64,000 nt of DNA from Spiribacter sp. 2438 (GTDB lineage: Bacteria > Pseudomonadota > Gammaproteobacteria > Nitrococcales > Nitrococcaceae), in assembly GCF_009676705.1 (NCBI RefSeq), contig NZ_CP046046.1:1116001-1180000 (forward strand), given 5' to 3'. The position numbers were made by a program, and so were the translations under genes. This document shows positions 52,488-62,675 of this stretch, one piece after another. Below the pieces are notes generated by a model. That model was not told where the DNA came from and searched no databases. It saw only the letters and a program-made list of their open reading frames with translations. Position 1 is the first letter of the stretch, and every line of letters begins with the position of its first letter.

Positions 52488-53383
52488 CAGATCCTCCTCG
52501 CGCTGGCGGCGGCGAACAATCCACGGGGACGGAATACCAGGACAGCGGCCATGACGGCGTAAATGACGAACAGTTCCACTTCTGGAATAAGGTTCACGGC
52601 CGCCGCACGAGCAATCCCAATAAGAATTGCACCGATCAAGGCGCCTTCGATGCTGCCCAGTCCCCCGGTCACTACCACGGCAAAAGCCAGGACGATCACC
52701 TCAATACCAAGCCCCGGCGTCACGGCAATGGCTGGCGCCGACATCGCCCCCGCGAGGGCACCGAGCCCGGCACCCACCGCAAAAGTGACCAGAAAGAGGC
52801 GGTTCACGTTGATACCGAAGGCCATGGACACTTCACGGTCGTGGATAACCGCCTTCAGCAGTTTTCCCCGCCGGGTCCGGTTGATGCTCCACCACAGGGC
52901 GAACGCAATCACTGCCGTGAACCCGATCACCAGGAAGTCATAATTCACGAAACGCAGTCCCGCCAGCGATGTGCTGCCGAAAAGACCATAGGGCTGGAAC
53001 GCGTAGTAGGACTGCGCCCCCCAGATCATGATCAGCAGATCCTCGAAGATGAGCAGCGCACCGAACGTCACCAGCACCATGACCACTTCTTCCCGCCCAT
53101 GCAGGAATCGGAGCACCCCACGTTCGACCGCAATGCCGGCGATCATTCCGGGAATGATCGCCGCCAGTGCCATGACCGGCAGGCCGAGATAACCCGGCCA
53201 ACCTGTTGCGTAATACCACCCGGCTGCGGTCGCGGCGGAGTAGGCACCGATGGCATAAAAGCTGCCATGGGCCATGTTGAGCACGCGCATGACGCCAAAT
53301 ATGAGCGTCAGCCCGGCCGCGACCGTAAACAGCCAGGAGGCATAGATCAGGCCATCAACGATGATGGCGACAAGCAAGTCCAT
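52487..53383 (-). CDS. livH: Branched-chain-type ABC permease LivH
   Basis: Protein of 298 aa with eight or more hydrophobic segments, starting LLVAIIVDGLIYASWLFTVA. Family blocks: LIFGVMRVLNMAHGSFYAIG near 28-48 and GLGSIEGALIGAILIGIAR in the last third, both standard LivH. It follows the binding-protein gene by 14 nt, with GGGGGCCGGAGG as ribosome-binding region. Confidence 0.93.
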   Translation of the reverse strand: MDLLVAIIVDGLIYASWLFTVAAGLTLIFGVMRVLNMAHGSFYAIGAYSAATAAGWYYATGWPGYLGLPVMALAAIIPGMIAGIAVERGVLRFLHGREEVVMVLVTFGALLIFEDLLIMIWGAQSYYAFQPYGLFGSTSLAGLRFVNYDFLVIGFTAVIAFALWWSINRTRRGKLLKAVIHDREVSMAFGINVNRLFLVTFAVGAGLGALAGAMSAPAIAVTPGLGIEVIVLAFAVVVTGGLGSIEGALIGAILIGIARAAAVNLIPEVELFVIYAVMAAVLVFRPRGLFAAASARRI

Positions 53384-53397
53384 GCCTCCGGCCCCCT

Positions 53398-54684
53398 CTA
53401 ATTACACTGCGCGCCAGGGAAGCCGGCTTCGATCCACTCGCGGCTGGTAAAGCCATCAGGCGCCACTACGCACTCAGGGCTGTAGCGCCGGATGTCCACC
53501 AGGGTCGGAGTGCCATCAACCCGCTGGACACGGGCGTAGGCCAGTTCCGTCGCCGCCTGATGTCCATTGTGTCGGGACAGGCTCACCGTGCCGGTGGGCG
53601 CTTCATACTCAATGCCCTTGAGGCTGAGCCGGACCTGATCCACGCTGGGCGGTTCACCTGCCTCCGAAGCGGCAAGGTCGCCGGCGGCTTTCAGGGCCAG
53701 CAATGCCTGCGCCCCGTAATAGGCCGGGAAGGTCGGCTCTTCGCCAAATTTCTCGATGTAGCTTTCACGGAACCAGTCGTTCATCGGCGAGTCGGCGGAG
53801 AGTGCACCTCCATTGCCGCGGACGCCGATAATGGTGCCGTCCGGAATCTGGTCAGCAATGCTCGCGTAAGCCGTGCCCCCGGTGGTCAGGACACCGATCT
53901 GGTCTTCCAGAAGCCCGCGGGGAGCCGACTGCAACAGGAATGCGTCGAGGTCACCCCCCCAGAAGCTGGTGTGGAGAATGTCGGAACCTGCGCGAGCCAG
54001 GCGCGTCAGCTCTGAGCCATACTGACCAGAAAACAGCTGCGGCCACAGCTCCACCGAGACTTCGGTGTCGGGATTCAACTGCGTACTCGCCGAGACGAAG
54101 TCGCGCCAGGAATCCTGGCCCCAGCCATAATTCTGGTTGATACCGGCCACCGTATTGGCATCCGGATGGAATTCGGCAAGGTAATGGGCCGCGGCGATAT
54201 TCTCGACGTCCTGAGAATTCATGGTCCGGAAGACGTACTCGCGCGTGTCCTCCTCAAAAATTCGGGTCGACCCGCAGTAATAAAACAGTGTCAGGGTCTC
54301 GGACGCTTCGGCCTCGGGCGCGATGCTCACGCAAGAGCCGGACGATGCATAGCCGATAACCGCATCAACGCCGCTACGCGTCACCAGGTTGCGATACTCG
54401 TCCAGCGCCTCAGAGGCCTCATCAACGTACTGAATGGTCAGCTCGCGACCCCCGATGCCCTGACCGCTGTAGGGAGCAGGCAGGCTGCCGTCATTAATCG
54501 CTTCAGCGATCAGCTCGACGCCGTTTCGGGACGGTGCACCCACCGGGCCGGAAACGGGACCTGACAGGAAAGTGGCGAACCCGACGGCGAATGGTTCATC
54601 GCTGGCGCTGGCCGTACCGAGGCTGATTCCGCACGCTGCCAGCAGTGAAGCGCTCGATACCGCAATCGTCTTGAACTTATTCAT
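53398..54684 (-). CDS. ABC importer substrate-binding protein (amide/nitrile-type candidate)
   Basis: Protein of 428 aa from the ATG at 54684 (GGAGAGAGAGA upstream). The signal peptide MNKFKTIAVSSASLLAACGI continues to T-A-S-A with cleavage at about residue 28. It is a type I periplasmic binding fold (Peripla_BP_6): AVGFATFLSGPVSGPVGAPS, YASSGSCVSIAPEAE, GINQNYGWGQDSWRDF. This resembles the AmiC/FmdD/UrtA branch more than classical LivJ, which carry amides or urea, but the ligand is not provable from sequence. It is the first and probably most expressed gene of the nitrilase operon. Confidence 0.88.
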   Translation of the reverse strand: MNKFKTIAVSSASLLAACGISLGTASASDEPFAVGFATFLSGPVSGPVGAPSRNGVELIAEAINDGSLPAPYSGQGIGGRELTIQYVDEASEALDEYRNLVTRSGVDAVIGYASSGSCVSIAPEAEASETLTLFYYCGSTRIFEEDTREYVFRTMNSQDVENIAAAHYLAEFHPDANTVAGINQNYGWGQDSWRDFVSASTQLNPDTEVSVELWPQLFSGQYGSELTRLARAGSDILHTSFWGGDLDAFLLQSAPRGLLEDQIGVLTTGGTAYASIADQIPDGTIIGVRGNGGALSADSPMNDWFRESYIEKFGEEPTFPAYYGAQALLALKAAGDLAASEAGEPPSVDQVRLSLKGIEYEAPTGTVSLSRHNGHQAATELAYARVQRVDGTPTLVDIRRYSPECVVAPDGFTSREWIEAGFPGAQCN

Positions 54685-54711
54685 ATTGTGTCTCTCTCTC
54701 CTACGCCTTAT

Positions 54712-54729
54712 CGTCGAGTTAATCCGACA
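54712..54729. promoter_or_regulatory. Operator-like palindrome before the importer operon
   Basis: CGTCGAGTTAATCCGACA, an 18-bp imperfect palindrome (GTCG ... CGAC), lies 27 nt before the substrate-binding protein start. It matches the site in front of the TrmB-like regulator in 12 of 18 positions or better. Confidence 0.6.
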
Positions 54730-54875
54730 ACTGGACCAACCCATTAGGTAAAGTGCCTTTCGAAATCCGACGATGCCGCCGAAACTTCTGCCTCTCGTCA
54801 GAGCAAAAAGCCGTTTAACTACACCCATCGTTGCGAATCGTGTCAATGAACGACGGACCCAAGGGCCAGAATTTA

Positions 54876-54893
54876 TGTCGAGTATTTTCGACA
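54876..54893. promoter_or_regulatory. Operator-like palindrome before the TrmB-like gene
   Basis: TGTCGAGTATTTTCGACA has perfect 6-bp arms (TGTCGA and TCGACA) around a 6-nt centre and ends 23 nt before the regulator start. Probable binding site of the adjacent regulator, shared in sequence with the site at 54712. Confidence 0.65.
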
Positions 54894-54916
54894 CAACAGC
54901 AGGGGAGGCATAGCTG

Positions 54917-55681
54917 ATGGAACTACAGGCACTGATGTCACTCGGGTTTTCCGAGAAAAAAGCCCGGTTCTATCTGGCCGCCCTTGAGCTGGGAGAGGCT
55001 CCAATCGCACGAGTAGCAAAACGGGCGGGAGTCACCCGGACCACCGCTTATGATTTGGCCGCAGCCCTCGAGGCAGACGGGTTGCTGACGCCAATCGAGA
55101 AAGCCGGTCGAGCTCAGGTTGTAGCGGAGGACCCTCAGCACATGCTGTTCCGTCACGACCAGCAGCGACGCAGCATCGCCTCGTTAATCCCAGAACTCCG
55201 CGCCCTGCGAGATCATTCCCTGACCCAGCCGCGGGTTAGATACTACCCCGGCCGGGAGGGCGTGGTGACTATCCTCGAGGATGTACTCCGATGTCAGTCC
55301 GGTGAAGTCAAAGGCATTCTGTCCATGCGTGAGCTGCTTGAAGTCCCGGGTGATCAGCACATGGCTGAGCACATCGCGAGGCGGAGATCCCTCGGTATCA
55401 AACTGCGGGTGGTAAGGAGTTACAACGAAGAGGTGATGGACATCTGGCCGACCTCGGCCGATAACCTGAGAGAGGTCCGTTTCACTGCCAATAACGACCC
55501 ATTCCTGATGACCAGCTACATTTATGACGACAAGGTGGCCTATCTATCGTCCCGCCGGGAGAATTTTGCACTGCTGATCACCAGCCCTGAGCTAAGTGCC
55601 CTCGCCTCCCAGATGTTCGAGATTCTCTGGGCCACTAGCCAGCGGGATCTCGATGTAACGCCGCCACCAGCTCCTCAATAA
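54917..55681 (+). CDS. TrmB-family transcriptional regulator
   Basis: Protein of 254 aa, ATG at 54917 with GGGGAGG 8 nt upstream. The N-terminal winged helix (ALMSLGFSEKKARFYLAALE; RVAKRAGVTRTTAYDLAAAL, about 6-60) is typical of TrmB, followed by a basic linker and a C-terminal effector domain of about 150 residues (RVRYYPGREGVVTILEDVL). Such regulators usually sense a metabolite. Divergent orientation from the importer-nitrilase operon and the paired palindromes make it the likely local regulator. Its last 47 nt overlap the end of the opposing serine hydrolase gene. Confidence 0.83.
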   Translation: MELQALMSLGFSEKKARFYLAALELGEAPIARVAKRAGVTRTTAYDLAAALEADGLLTPIEKAGRAQVVAEDPQHMLFRHDQQRRSIASLIPELRALRDHSLTQPRVRYYPGREGVVTILEDVLRCQSGEVKGILSMRELLEVPGDQHMAEHIARRRSLGIKLRVVRSYNEEVMDIWPTSADNLREVRFTANNDPFLMTSYIYDDKVAYLSSRRENFALLITSPELSALASQMFEILWATSQRDLDVTPPPAPQ

Positions 55682-56675
55682 ATCCATGCAGCTCATCCCG
55701 ATACCCGGTGCGTCCGGACGGCTGATTGGGGTCTGAGGTCATCACCACCGTGGCGCCCAATTCCGGCAGGACATAGAGCATCTGCCCGCCAAAGCCCCAG
55801 CCGTAGTAGCCCTCGATCCCCGCGAAGTCCCGAATGAACCAGCCATAGCCATAGCCGTCGTTGGTCCAGCGGGAGCGCCCTCGTAGCTCCCAGCTGGCCT
55901 CAACCCAGCCCGGGGGCAGAAGACGCTCGCCGTCCGGAGTTAATCCGTCGCGCCGATACAGCTCCCCCAGCGCCAGCAACGCCTCGGGACGCATGGACAC
56001 CTGGTTGCCACCAAAAGCGATGCCCTGGGGATCATCCATCCAGTGATCCACCGAAATGCCCGCTGGGCCGAACCAGCGATTAGCGAGCACATAGCTCGCC
56101 TCGCCGGTCCGACGCTGCAGAATGGCGGACAGCAGGTGACTGTTGCCGGTGGAGTAGCGCATGCGCCCCCCCGGGCGGCCCTCCATGGGCCGGCTGAGGG
56201 CCGCCTGAACCCAGTCAGGACTGGCCACCCAGGCGCCATAGTTTTCACCGGAGGTCCGCTCAAGGCCAGCCTGCATGGAGAGCAGGTGCTCCACCATCAA
56301 GTCCTCAAGCAACGGATCGGCATCTGAGGGCACCACGTCCGGCAGCGCGTCCACCACGCGCTCCTCCACCCCATCGAGCACACCGCGTTCGATGGCCGCT
56401 CCCACCACTGCGGCCAGCAGCGTCTTGGAGGCGGATTTGACGTTTGTGGAGCCATTCGCAGAGGCGCCGTTAAACCCCTCGGCCACAAGCACATCGCCGT
56501 CAACGGCGATGTGCAGGGTGCGCAGATTTCCGAATCGGTCCGCGGACATGGCGACGGTGGACAGCGTTGCCTCATCGACCCGGCCATTGGCGATGACCGC
56601 CTGGCTGACGGTGAGCAGAGCGAACAGCAATACCGCCAGCATTCTGATGATGGGTCCAATTCGCTGTTGGTTCAT
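55635..56675 (-). CDS. Serine hydrolase, beta-lactamase/class C family, exported
   Basis: Protein of 346 aa from the ATG at 56675 with AGAGG upstream. Signal peptide: MLAVLLFALLTVSQAVIANG. Class C-type motifs: SASK (the S-x-x-K nucleophile) in STNVKSASKTLLAAVVG and YSTGN (Y-x-N) in GGRMRYSTGNSHLLSAIL; the third motif may be GWGFGGQM. These proteins act as esterases, D-aminopeptidases or penicillin-binding-like enzymes; resistance activity is not implied. The 3' end runs 47 nt into the end of the TrmB-like gene, tail to tail. Confidence 0.85.
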   Translation of the reverse strand: MNQQRIGPIIRMLAVLLFALLTVSQAVIANGRVDEATLSTVAMSADRFGNLRTLHIAVDGDVLVAEGFNGASANGSTNVKSASKTLLAAVVGAAIERGVLDGVEERVVDALPDVVPSDADPLLEDLMVEHLLSMQAGLERTSGENYGAWVASPDWVQAALSRPMEGRPGGRMRYSTGNSHLLSAILQRRTGEASYVLANRWFGPAGISVDHWMDDPQGIAFGGNQVSMRPEALLALGELYRRDGLTPDGERLLPPGWVEASWELRGRSRWTNDGYGYGWFIRDFAGIEGYYGWGFGGQMLYVLPELGATVVMTSDPNQPSGRTGYRDELHGFIEELVAALHRDPAG

Positions 56676-56699
56676 CGGCGCCTCTAACTGGGTCCCTGC

Positions 56700-56806
56700 C
56701 ATGGGCGTTACCTTGGTGGGACCTCAGTTCATGGTGTGCCGGTTGCGCTGGAATGGAACACGGATCAGCTGACGGCCCCCGGCCATCTGCGCACGACTTT
56801 CAGTGA
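56700..56806 (+). pseudogene. Relic of the yceI gene 3' region
   Basis: In the plus-strand frame starting at about 56716 the residues GTSVHGVPVALEWNTDQLTA and PGHLRTTF match the intact YceI-like protein at 60368-61081 (TSVHRVPVALEWDADQLTA, TGQLRTTF). Homology covers about 90-105 bp and stops at the end of the acetoacetyl-CoA synthetase gene. There is no start codon or complete domain. Confidence 0.72.
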
Positions 56807-56807
56807 C

Positions 56808-58796
56808 TCAGATGAGGCCAGCACGGTCGAGCATGTGCCAAATTTCATCCAGTGACTCCGGATTCGCAAGCGCCGAAATGTTTCCTCTGAAGTCTTCACC
56901 ACGCAGCATTTTCGTGATGGCGATTTCAACTTTTTTGCCACTGCGAGAGTAGGGGATATCGGGCACCGCCAGAAGTTGGCGAGGCACATGGCGGGGGCTG
57001 GCCCCGGTTCTTATCTGCTGCTTTAGCCGCTGTCGTGCGGCCTCGTCCAACTCATAGCCAGACTTTAGCTTTATCAGCAGGACGATCTCTTCATCCCCGT
57101 CTACGGGACGGCCTGCCACGAGGCTGTCGGCCACTTCCGGCAGCACTTCGACCTGACGGTAGATCTCTGCGGTTCCGATGCGAACACCACCCGGGTTTAA
57201 CGTCGTGTCCGATCGGCCATACACAACGGCGCCACCAGAGGCGGTGAAACCAATGAAGTCCCCGTGTGCCCAGACACCGGGGAATCGCTCGAAATAGGCG
57301 CTGCGATAACGATGTCCGCCTTTGTCGTTCCAGAAGCCGACCGGCATCGAGGGAACGGGAGAACGGCAGACGAGTTCGCCGCGCCCTTCTGCAACAGGGT
57401 GCCCGTCTTCATCAAACGCTGCGATATCTTTGCCCAGCATTGGTGCCTGGATCTCTCCTCGGCGAACCGGCAACAATGGATTGCTACCCAGAAAACACCC
57501 ACAAATATCGGTCCCGCCGATAATCGATCCCAGCAGCGCATGGGGCGCGCCGTCTTGATAGAACCAGTCAAATTCGCTGGCTAGCAGGGGTGACCCGGTT
57601 GAAAAAACCATCCGCAACTGAGACAGATCATGGTCCACGGATGGCTTTAGCCCGCTCTGCCGGCATGCCGCCAGATATCGTGCGCTGGCACCGAAGTGGG
57701 TCAACCGCTCGCTCTCTGCAATCCGCCAAAGCCGGTCCAGGCTGGGATAGCCGGGAGAGCCGTCATAGGTCACGAGCACGGCGTCCGCCAGCAATCCAGA
57801 AATCTGCCAGTTCCACATCATCCACCCGCAAGTGGTGAAGTAGAGAAACCGGTCACCCGTCTGCAAATCTGCGTGAAAGAAAAGCTCGCTGGCGTGGTTA
57901 AGCAATAAGCCGGCCGTGCCATGGACGATGCATTTTGGCACCCCCGTGGTGCCGGAGGAAAAAAGGATGCAAACGGGATGACTGGCTGGAACAGGGGTGA
58001 ACGCCAATGGAGCGCCCGCTCTGGAGGCCAGCACATCGGTCCATGACTCGCCCTGATCATCACCTGGCATGGCGCATTCGGGCTGTTGGCGAACGATGAC
58101 CACACGCTCAACCGAGGAGAGCCCAGCGCGCAGGGCTGGAACCTGATCTGCTCGCTCAAACAATCTGCCGCCGTAGCCATATCCGTTGGCGATGATCAGC
58201 ACCCGAGGCTCGATCTGCCCAAAACGGTCCACGATAGCCTCGACACCGAAGTCAGGTGAAGCAGAGCTCCAAATCGCTCCGATACTGGTCGTGGCCAGCA
58301 TTGCAACAATCGCCTCGTACCCATGGCCGAGAATGCCCGCCACCCGGTCGCCGGCACCCACCCCTGATTGCCGCAGCCATGCCGCCAGGGCCGCGACATC
58401 GCGCAGGAGGTCCTGGTTGGAGTGTCGAACCACTCGACCGTCTTCGAAAAAGGAAATGATCCTCTCGGCCTGCCCCGGTGCCGCTGCCACCGGCGCGAGA
58501 AGATTCTCAGCAAAGTTTAGCTGCGCGCCGGGCAGCCATTCGGTTGAGATGAGAGAGTCACCGCGAAGAATCGCGTCAGGCGCTTTCTGGAGCTTCAAGC
58601 CCGTGTACTCGATGACCGCGCCCCAGAACGCCTCGGGCTCTTCAATGGAGAATTCATGCAGAGCGTCCCATCCTTCAATTCTGGCAATGCCCTGCTCACC
58701 GAGATATCGGATGAAGCGGGAGAGATGGCTGTGCCCAGGTTTGTATTGCTCTGGTCTCCAGAGAAGTTCCGAACTCACAGTCACCCACTCCCGCAT
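56808..58796 (-). CDS. aacS: Acetoacetyl-CoA synthetase
   Basis: Protein of 662 aa, ATG at 58796. It is an adenylate-forming (ANL) enzyme that activates acetoacetate to acetoacetyl-CoA with ATP. Motifs: ILFSSGTTGVPKCIVHGTAG (P-loop, A3), FTTCGWMMWNWQISGLL (acetoacetate-CoA ligase specific), YGRSDTTLNPGGVRIGTAEI (A7-A8), and catalytic Lys in YSRSGKKVEIAITKML. The N-terminal HEFSIEEPEAFWGAVIEY is the ACS-type cap. It lies 18 nt after atoE, so transporter and synthetase form an acetoacetate uptake-activation unit. Confidence 0.92.
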   Translation of the reverse strand: MREWVTVSSELLWRPEQYKPGHSHLSRFIRYLGEQGIARIEGWDALHEFSIEEPEAFWGAVIEYTGLKLQKAPDAILRGDSLISTEWLPGAQLNFAENLLAPVAAAPGQAERIISFFEDGRVVRHSNQDLLRDVAALAAWLRQSGVGAGDRVAGILGHGYEAIVAMLATTSIGAIWSSASPDFGVEAIVDRFGQIEPRVLIIANGYGYGGRLFERADQVPALRAGLSSVERVVIVRQQPECAMPGDDQGESWTDVLASRAGAPLAFTPVPASHPVCILFSSGTTGVPKCIVHGTAGLLLNHASELFFHADLQTGDRFLYFTTCGWMMWNWQISGLLADAVLVTYDGSPGYPSLDRLWRIAESERLTHFGASARYLAACRQSGLKPSVDHDLSQLRMVFSTGSPLLASEFDWFYQDGAPHALLGSIIGGTDICGCFLGSNPLLPVRRGEIQAPMLGKDIAAFDEDGHPVAEGRGELVCRSPVPSMPVGFWNDKGGHRYRSAYFERFPGVWAHGDFIGFTASGGAVVYGRSDTTLNPGGVRIGTAEIYRQVEVLPEVADSLVAGRPVDGDEEIVLLIKLKSGYELDEAARQRLKQQIRTGASPRHVPRQLLAVPDIPYSRSGKKVEIAITKMLRGEDFRGNISALANPESLDEIWHMLDRAGLI

Positions 58797-58814
58797 TCCG
58801 GCTCACCGGTCCTG

Positions 58815-60137
58815 TTATGGAATAAAAACCAATCCTGCCCCGATAATCACGCCGCTCACCACCAGGACAATCAGGCAGTAGCCCATGATGTCCTTGGCTC
58901 TGAGGCCTGCGATGGCCAATGCCGGCAGCGCCCAGAAGGGTTGGATCATATTCGTCCAGGCATCACCCCAGGCAACCGCCATTGCCGTTCGGGCAACATC
59001 GGCGTTCAGTGCCAGCGCAGCATCCAGCATGATGTCTGCTTGGACGGCCCATTGCCCACCACCAGACGGCACAAAGATGTTTACGATGCCAGCACTCAAA
59101 AACGCGAACAGCGGGAATGTGAAGCTATTGGAAATCGCCACGAATCCCTGTGAGATGGTCGCCGCCAGGCCCGAGTCAATCATCATGCCCATGATGCCTG
59201 CATAAAACGGGAACTGAATGATAATCCCGGAGGCGCCCTTGACTGCCTCCTGCAGGCTTCGGAGAAACTGACTGGGTCTGCCGTGGAGCATGATTCCGAG
59301 CATCAGGAACGTAAAGTTGACGATGTTGAGATTCAAGGTCCCACTGTTGGCAATGAAGTAGTATCCGATGAACACCAGGCCCATCACACCCACCGCCTGA
59401 GCCAGCGTCACGCTGTTTTCCAGGCGATCCGCCGGCGTCTCAACGGGCGGAAGTTCCTCGCCCTCCTCCTCCTCACGCAGCTTCTCGGGGTCGACGACGT
59501 GCGCTTTTTCCGGAGGGCCCATCATCATGCGGTTTACGAGCGGGATGATGATGATAATCGCTAAAACAATCAGCAGGTTGAATGTGGCGAAGATCGTGTC
59601 GCTGGTGCTGACAATTCCGATCTTATCCTGGGTAAAATGCCCCTCGGTAGCGATCAGGAGCCCAATGGAGCTCGCCAGCCCCCCGTGCCATACCAGAAAT
59701 CCACTGTAGGCACTGGCGATCAAAAGGCGGTAGTCCACCCTCGGTACCACTTGGGCCAGCTGACGGGCGAACAGAGCCCCGATGACGAGGCCAAAACCCC
59801 AGTTGATCCAGGCCGCGACCATCGATACCAGCGTGACGAGCACAATTGCGGCACCTGGTGTGCTGACCGATCTGGCAAGCGCAGACAGAATACGCCGAAA
59901 GAAAGGCGTACTGGCGAGTACAAACCCAGTGGTCAGCACCAAAACCATCTGCATGCCAAAGGTCAGCAGGTTCCAGAAGCCCCCGCCCCAGAATTCCACC
60001 ATAGCGACAGGGCTTTGCCGCTCGACACCCATTCCCAGGGCGAAAACCAACAGAGTCAATACAAGCACGAATATAAAGGGATCCGGCAGGTATCGCTCGA
60101 CCATGCGAACTGATCGGTTCGTAATTGCCTGAAACAT
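58815..60137 (-). CDS. atoE: Short-chain fatty acid transporter AtoE
   Basis: Protein of 440 aa from the ATG at 60137 with AGGAGA 7 nt upstream. About ten to twelve hydrophobic segments; the family blocks FWNLLTFGMQMVLVLTTGFV, WINWGFGLVIGALFARQL and FVPSGGGQWAVQADIML are diagnostic of AtoE/SCFA transporters. It imports acetoacetate or short-chain fatty acids across the inner membrane. The first gene of a two-gene unit with acetoacetyl-CoA synthetase. An acidic cytoplasmic loop (EKLREEEEGEELPP) is conspicuous. Confidence 0.9.
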   Translation of the reverse strand: MFQAITNRSVRMVERYLPDPFIFVLVLTLLVFALGMGVERQSPVAMVEFWGGGFWNLLTFGMQMVLVLTTGFVLASTPFFRRILSALARSVSTPGAAIVLVTLVSMVAAWINWGFGLVIGALFARQLAQVVPRVDYRLLIASAYSGFLVWHGGLASSIGLLIATEGHFTQDKIGIVSTSDTIFATFNLLIVLAIIIIIPLVNRMMMGPPEKAHVVDPEKLREEEEGEELPPVETPADRLENSVTLAQAVGVMGLVFIGYYFIANSGTLNLNIVNFTFLMLGIMLHGRPSQFLRSLQEAVKGASGIIIQFPFYAGIMGMMIDSGLAATISQGFVAISNSFTFPLFAFLSAGIVNIFVPSGGGQWAVQADIMLDAALALNADVARTAMAVAWGDAWTNMIQPFWALPALAIAGLRAKDIMGYCLIVLVVSGVIIGAGLVFIP

Positions 60138-60230
60138 CGCCACTCTCCTCACGTTTTGTTTTTATCGGCGAAGGCAATATAGGGGGGATGAAACCTGTGC
60201 ACAAGCACGGCGCAATCGATGCGTCGTCGT

Positions 60231-60358
60231 GGTCAGACAACAGGAGGAGTGACCGTGACAGAAATCCACATCGAGCACTACATCAACGTCCGGTCAGTCA
60301 CGCATTCCGCCGCGCACACCCAGGTTACCTCTATGGGAATCCCTGCCATCCGCGTTAC
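60231..60358 (+). pseudogene. Relic of the mmsA 5' end
   Basis: GTCAGACAACAGGAGGAG and a GTG at 60255 open MTEIHIEHYINVRSVTHSAA, matching the start of the intact mmsA (MTNVRIGHYINGRSVTDSTA) including its ribosome-binding site. Homology fades after about 25-30 codons. The upstream leader is also shared with the region before 61148. Confidence 0.75.
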
Positions 60359-60367
60359 CTTGTCGCC

Positions 60368-61081
60368 ATGAGACTACGAGTGCTTGCCCATTGGGTGGCC
60401 CTGGCCGCCTGGATCGCCCTGCTGGCCGGCTGCACCGGGGCGGGATCCCCCGCTGGCGGTCCCGCGGCCCCGTCGGACCAACCCGCTGACATGGCGCCGA
60501 GCGCGCTTCCCGACGGGCAGCGTTATGAGGTCGCTCCGGAGGCGTCCCACCTGCGCATTGTGCTGGGAACCGCCGGGCCCCTGGCCAACCTTGGCCACCC
60601 CCATGTCATCGGCGGGCCGGTGATTGCTGGCGAGATCATAATCGCCGATCCGTGGGAGGACTCGGCATTTCGTCTGCAAATTCCGGTGGAATCATTGCAA
60701 GTCGATCCACCGGCCTGGCGGGCAGCCGAGGGATTTGATCCCGAGGTCCCGGAAAGCGACATTGCCGCCACCCGCGACAATATGCTGAGCGAGACCCAGT
60801 TGAATGCCGCCGAACACCCCATGATCCGAATCGACAGCCTGGCGATTCGCGGCCCCCAATGGCAGCCGGACATTACTCTGCAAATGACCGTGGCCGGGGA
60901 GACCTCGGTGCATCGCGTACCGGTTGCGCTGGAATGGGACGCGGATCAGCTGACCGCCACTGGCCAGCTGCGCACGACTTTCACGGCACTGGGCCTTGAA
61001 CCCTACTCCGCGCTGGGCGGAGGCCTGCGGGTCGCCGATGAATTCTTCATGCGCTTTCGAGTGCGCGCTCTCCCCGAGTGA
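60368..61081 (+). CDS. YceI-family lipoprotein
   Basis: Protein of 237 aa from the ATG at 60368. Lipoprotein signal with lipobox LLAGC (Cys22), then an Ala/Pro/Gly-rich linker (GPAAPSDQPADMAPS). The YceI domain begins RYEVAPEASHLRIVLGTAGP and ends FFMRFRVRALPE. YceI proteins are periplasmic lipocalin-like barrels that bind isoprenoid or other lipids. No clear ribosome-binding site lies upstream, because the leader consists of the mmsA relic. A 3' relic of this gene is present at 56.7 kb. Confidence 0.85.
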   Translation: MRLRVLAHWVALAAWIALLAGCTGAGSPAGGPAAPSDQPADMAPSALPDGQRYEVAPEASHLRIVLGTAGPLANLGHPHVIGGPVIAGEIIIADPWEDSAFRLQIPVESLQVDPPAWRAAEGFDPEVPESDIAATRDNMLSETQLNAAEHPMIRIDSLAIRGPQWQPDITLQMTVAGETSVHRVPVALEWDADQLTATGQLRTTFTALGLEPYSALGGGLRVADEFFMRFRVRALPE

Positions 61082-61147
61082 GTCCGAGCCCCTGTAGCTG
61101 GGGTATCATGGTCAGACAACAACAACCATGAGTGAGGAGGAGCGACC

Positions 61148-62647
<1,500 letters not shown>

Positions 62648-62675
62648 AGGCCGCTGCGGCTTTTTCCAGGTCGAT

